Assembly (NCBI GenBank): GCA_964653855.1
Contig: CAZZFV010000040.1
Location: 1 to 19,146 of the forward strand
Length of the DNA stretch: 19,146 bases
Source: RGIG3528 sp964653855
GTDB taxonomy: Bacteria; Bacillota; Clostridia; Lachnospirales; Lachnospiraceae
Reading direction: 5' to 3'
The notes under the pieces were generated by a model. It was not told where the DNA came from. It did no database searches and saw only the letters and a list, made by a program, of their open reading frames with translations. Numbering within the stretch: the stretch's first letter is position 1; each line of letters opens with the position of its first letter. A program made the position numbers and the translations under genes. Of the stretch, positions 14,191-19,146 are shown piece after piece.

Positions 14191-14859
14191 TTATTCTTCT
14201 CTTACAGACATAATCGTGCCGTCGATTCCGATTGTGACAACACTTAACGGAATCTCTTTTCCGCTGTTTTCGATTGCCGATTTAACAGCTCTTTCAAGTC
14301 CGCCGCAGCAAGGCACAATCATTCTCGTAAACGTGATCGTTTTAATACGGTTATTCATAAAAATATCCGTGAGCTTTTCGCTGTAATCGACGGCATCAAG
14401 CTTCGGGCAGCCGATCAAAACGACTCTTCCCTTTACGAATTCTTCGTGAAAGCGCGCATACGCATATCCCGTACAATCCGCAGCGATAAGAAGATCTGCA
14501 TCGTCAAAATAGTCCTGCTTTAAAGGCGCAAGCTTTATTTCTATCGGCCAGTTGATAAGAGGCTCAGGGGTCTCGTTTTCCGATGCCTCAAGAGTTTCCT
14601 TTATATCACGTGCCACTGCCTTATTTAAGCGCGCCGCAGCAACAGCCTTTTCGTCGTATGCCGGCACATCCCTTGTTTCAAACGTTATTGCGTTCATGGG
14701 GCATCCGGGCAAACAGTCTCCGAATCCGTCGCAAAAATTTTCGCGCACAAGCTTTGCCTTTCCGTCAACAATGTCTATTGCTCCTTCGTGGCAAGCCTCC
14801 GCACAAATTCCGCATCCGTTGCATTTTTCAGTATCAATGTGAATTACCTGTCTTAACAT
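14191..14859 (-). CDS. Ferredoxin-like 4Fe-4S protein with a C-terminal Cys-containing domain
   Basis: A 222-residue protein. Residues 1-60 form a two-cluster ferredoxin module. Site one has Cys13, 16, 19 and 23 (CNGCGICAEAC). Site two reads CDGFGDCLPGC, keeping Cys43, 49 and 53 but with Phe46 where a fourth ligand usually sits. The remaining about 130 residues include ADCTGYAYARFHEEF, IGCPKLDAVDYSEKL and MIVPCCGGLERAV, a conserved-looking domain with further cysteines that I cannot name. There are no transmembrane segments, so it is probably a cytoplasmic electron carrier or a small redox sensor. Its ATG overlaps the stop of the upstream Cys-motif gene by 7 bp, so the two are a coupled pair. 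The pair seems functionally separate from the pectin genes. Specific redox partners cannot be inferred. Confidence 0.85.
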   Translation of the reverse strand: MLRQVIHIDTEKCNGCGICAEACHEGAIDIVDGKAKLVRENFCDGFGDCLPGCPMNAITFETRDVPAYDEKAVAAARLNKAVARDIKETLEASENETPEPLINWPIEIKLAPLKQDYFDDADLLIAADCTGYAYARFHEEFVKGRVVLIGCPKLDAVDYSEKLTDIFMNNRIKTITFTRMIVPCCGGLERAVKSAIENSGKEIPLSVVTIGIDGTIMSVREE

Positions 14860-15290
14860 TCTTTAATCTCCTTTAACAATTTTTCGTATGACGCACGACT
14901 CACATCATATCCTATGTATGATATACCACGATAAAACACTTCGGGCAATTCGATTTCGTGATTTTTATCATCCTTTTCTTTTTTGTTTAAAAAATTTTGT
15001 GCAATAATTTTTAATTCGTCATATATTTCTTTTTTCAAATTTCCCGTGTCGGGGTCGTCAAAATTTAACGTTTTCCTATCCGCATCCGACGTGTTTCCGC
15101 AAGGATTCACGCATGTCGCACACCCCGGCGAAATTTTAAATTTTTCCGCATGAACGCGTTTTACTGACATATCGTAATCACGTGACACAATCGCACCTGC
15201 GGATACATTGTCCGTATTTTCCGTTTTTTCGTTATTGTTTAATGCGCCTGAAAGCCCGATAAGAGCACATAATACATCCGTTTCGTCCAT
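14853..15290 (-). CDS. Small Cys-motif protein of unknown function, coupled to the ferredoxin gene
   Basis: A 145-residue soluble protein whose only striking motif is SPGCATCVNPCGNTSD: Cys57-x2-Cys60-x3-Cys64, then G-N-T-S-D. This could bind an iron-sulfur cluster or zinc. The N-terminal 50 residues are polar, and the C-terminal half (EIYDELKIIAQNFLNKKE, then VFYRGISYIGYDV) is helical and charged. The start ATG at 15290 has AAAGGA upstream. It overlaps the ferredoxin-like gene by 7 bp, which strongly suggests the two products act together. I do not recognise the family. A scaffold or redox partner of the ferredoxin is plausible. Confidence 0.75.
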   Translation of the reverse strand: MDETDVLCALIGLSGALNNNEKTENTDNVSAGAIVSRDYDMSVKRVHAEKFKISPGCATCVNPCGNTSDADRKTLNFDDPDTGNLKKEIYDELKIIAQNFLNKKEKDDKNHEIELPEVFYRGISYIGYDVSRASYEKLLKEIKEC

Positions 15291-15319
15291 AACCTGTTTC
15301 CTTTCGTTAAGCTCTCATT

Positions 15320-15348
15320 ATGTTACCACATCATCGATTTATAGGCAA
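15320..15348 (-). promoter_or_regulatory. Candidate promoter of the Cys-motif/ferredoxin pair
   Basis: On the minus strand TTGCCT (15343-15348) and TAACAT (15320-15325) are separated by 17 bp, each matching four of six consensus bases. It lies directly downstream of the araC terminator and about 30 bp upstream of the ATG at 15290. Confidence 0.5.
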
Positions 15349-15354
15349 TTAAAA

Positions 15355-15387
15355 AAGAGAGCTTACAATTTTTAAGTAAGCTCTCTT
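15355..15387 (-). terminator. Rho-independent terminator of the GH127-araC unit
   Basis: AAGAGAGCTTAC and GTAAGCTCTCTT form a perfect 12-bp stem with a 9-nt A/T loop. On the minus strand a run of T follows. The stem begins 10 bp past the araC stop codon. Confidence 0.9.
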
Positions 15388-15396
15388 CATTCGCTT

Positions 15397-16200
15397 TTAT
15401 TTTTCGTATACCGTCAAAAATTCGTTCTTAAATTCCCTCGGGCTCATTCCCGTATATCTTTTGAATGTTCTCGAAAAGTTTTGCGGATCCGAAAACCCGA
15501 AGCTTGCTGAAATGTCGCTGACCGAAAGCGCAGAATTTAAAATTGTCTCCTTTGCCCTGTTCATGATCGTAAAATTCAAAAACTCATGAATCGTACGCCC
15601 CGTCATCTTCTTGTACAGATTTTCGATATATTTTTCGGAATAACCGATTTCCGCGGCAATATCGTTAACCTTTGTCGTAATAAGACAATTTTCCCTTATA
15701 TACGCCTCGATTTTATTGCAAACGGCGTTTTTCCCGCTCTTTTCGCAATTTTCCTTAACCTGTGCGTTAAGTTCAAGTAACAGCGTTGTCACAAGATAAG
15801 ACGCATAATGCCTGTCCGCATACTTTTCATGAACAAAATATATTTGATTCAGTATTCCGAGTATCCTCGCATAATCCGAATATTTCCCCGTTTCGGGGAT
15901 CAATATGTAATCGCCGTCAAGAAGGTTAAATTCTTCATTATAAACAAAATGAATCCAGTGAAAAGAACACTTTGACGCCTTGTAGCCGTATTGCGATTCG
16001 CACGGGCGCATTAACAGATACTCGCCCGCCTTTACCGCGTATTTTGTGTCGTTGCACGCAATATAAAGCACGCCCGAATCCACAAATATAAGTTCATATT
16101 CGTTTAATCTCCTTGATTGATGGCGCCAATTGTCGTTTTGGGCGGCAAATTTTCCGAGCCACACAAAGCTTACCGAATGCACAAGGCTTATTTTTATCAT
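15397..16200 (-). CDS. AraC-family transcriptional regulator
   Basis: A 267-residue two-domain regulator. The N-terminal cupin-like ligand-binding domain is at about 30-85 (NEYELIFVDSGVLYIAC, then GEYLLMRPCESQYGYKAS). The C-terminal double helix-turn-helix occupies about 165-260, with VNDIAAEIGYSEKYIENLYKK and the AraC signature ending FGFSDPQNFSRTFKRYTGMS. I chose the ATG at 16200: AAGGGG lies 7 nt upstream and the reading begins MIKISLVHSV. A GTG at 16233 would start inside the GH127 gene and lacks a site. It follows GH127 by 13 bp and ends at a strong terminator, so it is cotranscribed with GH127. It probably activates that gene, or the nearby pectin operon, in response to an arabinose-type sugar; the ligand is inferred. 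Confidence 0.93.
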   Translation of the reverse strand: MIKISLVHSVSFVWLGKFAAQNDNWRHQSRRLNEYELIFVDSGVLYIACNDTKYAVKAGEYLLMRPCESQYGYKASKCSFHWIHFVYNEEFNLLDGDYILIPETGKYSDYARILGILNQIYFVHEKYADRHYASYLVTTLLLELNAQVKENCEKSGKNAVCNKIEAYIRENCLITTKVNDIAAEIGYSEKYIENLYKKMTGRTIHEFLNFTIMNRAKETILNSALSVSDISASFGFSDPQNFSRTFKRYTGMSPREFKNEFLTVYEK

Positions 16201-16213
16201 CAAAAATCCCCTT

Positions 16214-18748
16214 TTATCTTCCTTCCGCCACACTCCACTCGTTTATACCTACCGCATAGGTGTGTCCGTTGAGCGTGGTATTATAAATCGTCATGCGGAT
16301 GCTTTTTGCAAGAACTTCGCTAAAGGAATACATATTGTTTGTTCCCGCCTTGAAGCTCGTATATTCCTTTGTTGGAATCACTTCTTTCCACTCGCTTCCG
16401 TCATAATATTCTATCATGATTCCCGACGGCACGCGAGTGTCCGCCGAGTCTTCAAACCAGTTTACAAGACAGCCGGAAACCTTCTTTTCCGTTTCAAATT
16501 CACACTCGACCCAAGGATTCTCCTTTACCTCGTTTTCGCACCATGAACACCAAAACGTAGACGTATTCTCGTCGTTGATGCTCGAAAGCTTTTGCCAAAC
16601 GGACGTGTAGGACGCAGACATTCTGACGCCGTTTGTGTATTTATATTCAAGCTTATTGCTCTCGTTAAAGAACGTCCGCATCATTCCGGTTCCTCTGTTA
16701 TTCCATGCGTAATAAGGAATAAGTGTGAGATTTACCGTTTCTTCGCCCTTTCCCGTAACAACGGTTCCCTGTGTAGTGAGCCTCACTCCGCCTTTTATGC
16801 CGTAAGGATCGTCGCCTCCCGTAAGATTTGTTACGTATTCTTCCGTGATTTCCGATTCAACCGGCAGCGTAAAAAGGCTTAAGTCAAAATCGTTGTCCAT
16901 ACTTTCAGCCGCATACACAAGCGGACCTCTTTTGATTGCCGTATAGCCCTTTGTCGACGACACTTTGTCCGATTGATATATTCTTTTTGCTTCCATGTTA
17001 AAATTAACGGTTACGGTGTCGGAATCTTTCCATTTTCGGTCTATACATATATATCCGGCGTCATTTACCGCGTATCCGTCGTTTTCCGTAATTTCCTTAT
17101 CGTTTAAAGAAACGGAATAAATACCCTCACACCACGCGGGGATTCTTATTTTAAATACGAAGTTTGCCTTTTTGTCCGTATTTACCGTATATTTTACGTT
17201 TCCAGAAAAAGGCATTTCGGATTCACATGTAAGCGTGATTTCTGCGCCATTGATTTCCGCATTCACCGTACTTCCGATAAACATGTTTGCGATTATGCCT
17301 TCCGAATCGGTTGCATATATATAATTTCCGAGACTCATGATAAGGCGCATAAGGTTCGGCGGACAGCAGGCACAGCCAAACCACTCGGAACGTGCGGCGT
17401 TTCCGTCACTGTAAAGCGGATTTTGATAAAAGAATCTGTCTCCGTCAAAATTTACGCCGGAAAGTACTCCGTTATAAAGCGCCGTTTCAAGTGTATCGAT
17501 ATATTTTGAATCTCCGTAAAGCAAATTCATTTTTGAATTCCAAATAACGCTTCCGATGCTTCCGCAAGTTTCCGCATAAGCCGACTTTTGCGACAGCGAA
17601 TACGAATTTCCGAAGCTTTCGTTGTTGTTTATCGTACCCATTCCGCCGGTTATGAATGTTTTTGTGTTTGTGATGTCGTCCCACAAAGACTGTAAAGCGG
17701 TATCATAAGATACGCCGTTTTCATCCGTTCCCGCGCCCATCAGAGTCAAATCCGTCATCGCGATATATTGATACATCGCTCTCACAACATGTCCGACGCC
17801 CGTGTATTGTGATGAAACCGGCAAGTGATCCTGTCTGTATGTGTCCCCGGGGTTAAACGAAAAATATCCCGTTCTGTTTTCTTTGTCCCCTCTTAAATTC
17901 AAAAATCTTCTCGCAAGCGAGACATATTTTTCCGTTCTCGTTCCGTATTCACCCGTAAATTCACCGGTAATGCCCGAATTTTCCGCTTTTTCGCATGCGG
18001 ACGCAAGTTTAAGAAGCGCAAGTTCTATTTCCTGATGTCCGGGAACTGCCGTATATTTTCCGTTTTCCCCGAAAAGTGAGCAAACAAGATCCGCATTTTT
18101 GATTGCGGTGTCAAGAAGCGCCGTACTTCCGGTCGCATCAAAATGCGCAACCGCCGCCTCATAAAAGTGTCCCATCACATAAAACTCATGTGCCGCAAAA
18201 TCGGTCCACTTATTTGTTTCGCTTGTACTCGCGCTCATGCTTTGAGTCCCGCGCTTTAACGTAAAATAAGTGTCAAGATAGCCGTCACTTTCTTGTGCCC
18301 CGATGATATAAGGAATCCATTTATCGAGTGTGGAATTTATAAATTCCTTGGCTCCCGCAATTTCTTCGTCATCCGAATCCGCCGTCACCGTTAACGCATA
18401 GCTCATCGCTTCTATCATCTTATAGGCATCGCTGTCAAGGAAATAAACGTCACCCTCGAATGCTGCCGCCGCTTCCCCGTTGTTTTGCTTTGCGGCTTCA
18501 ATAAAATTATTTAAGCCTCCGTTTTTGTCTTCAACCTTTTTTATGCCCACCTCAATCATCTTGCACATAACAAGCTTTTGTCTCGGTGACCAAAAATCGT
18601 CATTAATCGAAACGTCCGTAAATTTAAGCATACTCCGCTCATTCTCCTCATTTTCGCCGTCTTTTTTTCTCGCACATCCCGTTAACATGACGGACATGCC
18701 GAGAAAAGCCCATAACACCAATCTCAAAATTCTTTTTTTCACATGCAT
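16214..18748 (-). CDS. Lipoprotein GH127 glycosidase (beta-L-arabinofuranosidase-like) with discoidin-like C-terminus
   Basis: An 844-residue surface enzyme. A lipoprotein signal ends in LTGC (Cys25), placing it on the outer face of the membrane. The GH127 (DUF1680) domain begins near 41 (LKFTDVSINDDFWSPR). It keeps the residues known from HypBA1: acid Glu377 (NNNES), Glu393 and Cys395 (YAETCGS), Cys461-Cys462 (CCPPN, nucleophile and zinc ligands). From about 705 to the end is an F5/8-type (CBM32-like) domain, so it is longer than the usual about 650 residues. The family removes beta-L-arabinofuranose; one branch acts on aceric acid in rhamnogalacturonan II. The start is an ATG at 18748, though the GTG two codons later has better spacing to AGAGG. 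Cotranscribed with araC. Confidence 0.93.
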   Translation of the reverse strand: MHVKKRILRLVLWAFLGMSVMLTGCARKKDGENEENERSMLKFTDVSINDDFWSPRQKLVMCKMIEVGIKKVEDKNGGLNNFIEAAKQNNGEAAAAFEGDVYFLDSDAYKMIEAMSYALTVTADSDDEEIAGAKEFINSTLDKWIPYIIGAQESDGYLDTYFTLKRGTQSMSASTSETNKWTDFAAHEFYVMGHFYEAAVAHFDATGSTALLDTAIKNADLVCSLFGENGKYTAVPGHQEIELALLKLASACEKAENSGITGEFTGEYGTRTEKYVSLARRFLNLRGDKENRTGYFSFNPGDTYRQDHLPVSSQYTGVGHVVRAMYQYIAMTDLTLMGAGTDENGVSYDTALQSLWDDITNTKTFITGGMGTINNNESFGNSYSLSQKSAYAETCGSIGSVIWNSKMNLLYGDSKYIDTLETALYNGVLSGVNFDGDRFFYQNPLYSDGNAARSEWFGCACCPPNLMRLIMSLGNYIYATDSEGIIANMFIGSTVNAEINGAEITLTCESEMPFSGNVKYTVNTDKKANFVFKIRIPAWCEGIYSVSLNDKEITENDGYAVNDAGYICIDRKWKDSDTVTVNFNMEAKRIYQSDKVSSTKGYTAIKRGPLVYAAESMDNDFDLSLFTLPVESEITEEYVTNLTGGDDPYGIKGGVRLTTQGTVVTGKGEETVNLTLIPYYAWNNRGTGMMRTFFNESNKLEYKYTNGVRMSASYTSVWQKLSSINDENTSTFWCSWCENEVKENPWVECEFETEKKVSGCLVNWFEDSADTRVPSGIMIEYYDGSEWKEVIPTKEYTSFKAGTNNMYSFSEVLAKSIRMTIYNTTLNGHTYAVGINEWSVAEGR

Positions 18749-18770
18749 CCTCTCCCTTTTTTATTGATTT

Positions 18771-18797
18771 TAAGACGCCACACACCGGGCTTCTTAA
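18771..18797 (-). promoter_or_regulatory. Hairpin in the 5' leader of GH127
   Basis: TTAAGA and TCTTAA pair (6 bp). After one unpaired position on each side, GCC pairs with GGC around a 7-nt loop. It lies just before the ribosome site of GH127 in a leader of about 100 nt. No riboswitch family is recognisable, and no T tract follows, so it is not a terminator. Confidence 0.3.
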
Positions 18798-18852
18798 GTC
18801 TCACACAAGTTTAACATGCAAAAAAAAGCTTATGAATATCAATACCTTTTAT

Positions 18853-18881
18853 TTTGTATCAAAAAGTAATATTTATTTCAA
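18853..18881 (-). promoter_or_regulatory. Candidate promoter of the GH127-araC unit
   Basis: On the minus strand TTGAAA (18876-18881) and TACAAA (18853-18858) are 17 bp apart in a very A/T-rich stretch. The -35 is good and the -10 weak. An overlapping alternative uses TTGATA as -35, so the exact start point is uncertain. Confidence 0.45.
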
Positions 18882-18922
18882 GTGCACTTTGGTTTCAAAT
18901 AAAATAATTCACCAACAAAAAA

Positions 18923-18950
18923 AAAGAGCTTCCTGCTTAAGAAGCTCTTT
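18923..18950 (-). terminator. Rho-independent terminator for a gene beyond the right edge
   Basis: AAAGAGCTTC and GAAGCTCTTT form a perfect 10-bp stem around an 8-nt loop. On the minus strand a run of about nine T follows, so it stops transcription entering from the right. The plus-strand side lacks a comparable T tract. The 398 bases from 18749 to the edge hold only this terminator, the GH127 promoter and leader, and the repeat array. Confidence 0.85.
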
Positions 18951-18997
18951 CTTTACGGTTTTATATAATTTCATATTTTTTTATTGCCTGATCAAAC

Positions 18998-19146
18998 ATA
19001 ATGCAACTTATCGGAAGTTGCTTTTTAACTTTCGATAAAAGAGCTACGAAGTAGCTCGATAATCGATTATAGGAAGCGTTTTTTGCTTCCTATAATGCAA
19101 CTTATCGGAAGTTGCTTTTTAACTTTCGATAAAAGAGCTACGAAGT
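18998..19146. repeat. Tandem 94-bp hairpin-rich repeat, cut by the window edge
   Basis: The 55 bases at 18998-19052 recur without change at 19092-19146, so the period is 94 bp and the second copy is truncated. One unit contains several inverted repeats. GCAACTT/AAGTTGC (19003-19021) is followed by TTTTT. GAGCTAC/GTAGCTC has a 3-nt loop (19041-19057). ATAATCGATTAT is a perfect palindrome (19059-19070). GGAAGC/GCTTCC has a 7-nt loop (19072-19090). No open frame, spacer structure or transposase accompanies it. Copy number beyond the edge is unknown. Confidence 0.9.

Noticed and set aside
16201..16233. Upstream GTG start of the AraC gene
   Set aside because: It lies within the GH127 coding region without a ribosome site, whereas the ATG at 16200 has AAGGGG at good spacing.
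18749..18858. Riboswitch or T-box in the GH127 leader
   Set aside because: Only one short hairpin is present. No conserved riboswitch or T-box motif and no terminator with T tract follows.
18998..19146. CRISPR array or integron attC sites
   Set aside because: The 94-bp units are contiguous with no variable spacers, no cas or integrase gene is seen, and no GTTRRRY-type core site pair could be placed.

Overview
The window looks like chromosomal DNA of an anaerobic, A+T-leaning Gram-positive bacterium, most likely a pectin-using member of the Clostridia close to Lachnospiraceae. That assignment is an inference. It rests on ferredoxin-linked 2-oxoacid metabolism, strong GGAGG-type ribosome sites, intracellular glycan processing fed by a GPH-type symporter, and a lipoprotein glycosidase. 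Every convincing gene lies on the minus strand, so transcription runs from high to low coordinates. No tRNA, rRNA, CRISPR array, transposase or phage gene was seen.

Right edge (19146 to about 18750): a hairpin-rich 94-bp tandem repeat cut by the window end, a strong minus-strand terminator for a gene outside the window, and a promoter with a roughly 100-nt leader. These precede a lipoprotein GH127 glycosidase with a C-terminal discoidin-like domain (18748-16214). An AraC-family regulator follows directly (16200-15397) and is closed by a 12-bp-stem terminator.

Middle right (15290-14191): a translationally coupled pair, a small protein with a C-x2-C-x3-C-G-N motif and a ferredoxin-like protein, with its own candidate promoter.

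Centre (14097-6410): a tight seven-gene operon. In order it encodes a cytoplasmic beta-propeller resembling the PL11 rhamnogalacturonan-lyase propeller, a 69-residue unknown protein, a shikimate-kinase-fold kinase lacking a key shikimate-binding Arg, a membrane diguanylate cyclase, GH28, GH43 and a GPH-family sugar transporter. The likely overall job is import and intracellular breakdown of rhamnogalacturonan/pectin side-chain oligosaccharides. The c-di-GMP synthase and the off-type kinase, embedded with overlapping stop/start codons, are the most unusual part. A near-palindrome overlaps the candidate -10 box of this operon.

Left (6255-1): an aryl-2-oxoacid module, iorA-iorB-paaK-ACT, with a good promoter and a perfect-stem terminator. 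It would oxidise arylpyruvates to arylacetyl-CoA, with PaaK interconverting the CoA ester and the free acid. A second adenylate-forming acyl-CoA ligase and the start of an amidohydrolase follow.

Beyond the genes, three sequence patterns deserve attention. A diverged copy of the right-edge repeat appears to overlap the ior operon terminator. A degenerate 8-nt-phased repeat fills the 3' untranslated region of the ACT gene. A third imperfect repeat built from Shine-Dalgarno-like words lies between the acyl-CoA ligase and the amidohydrolase.
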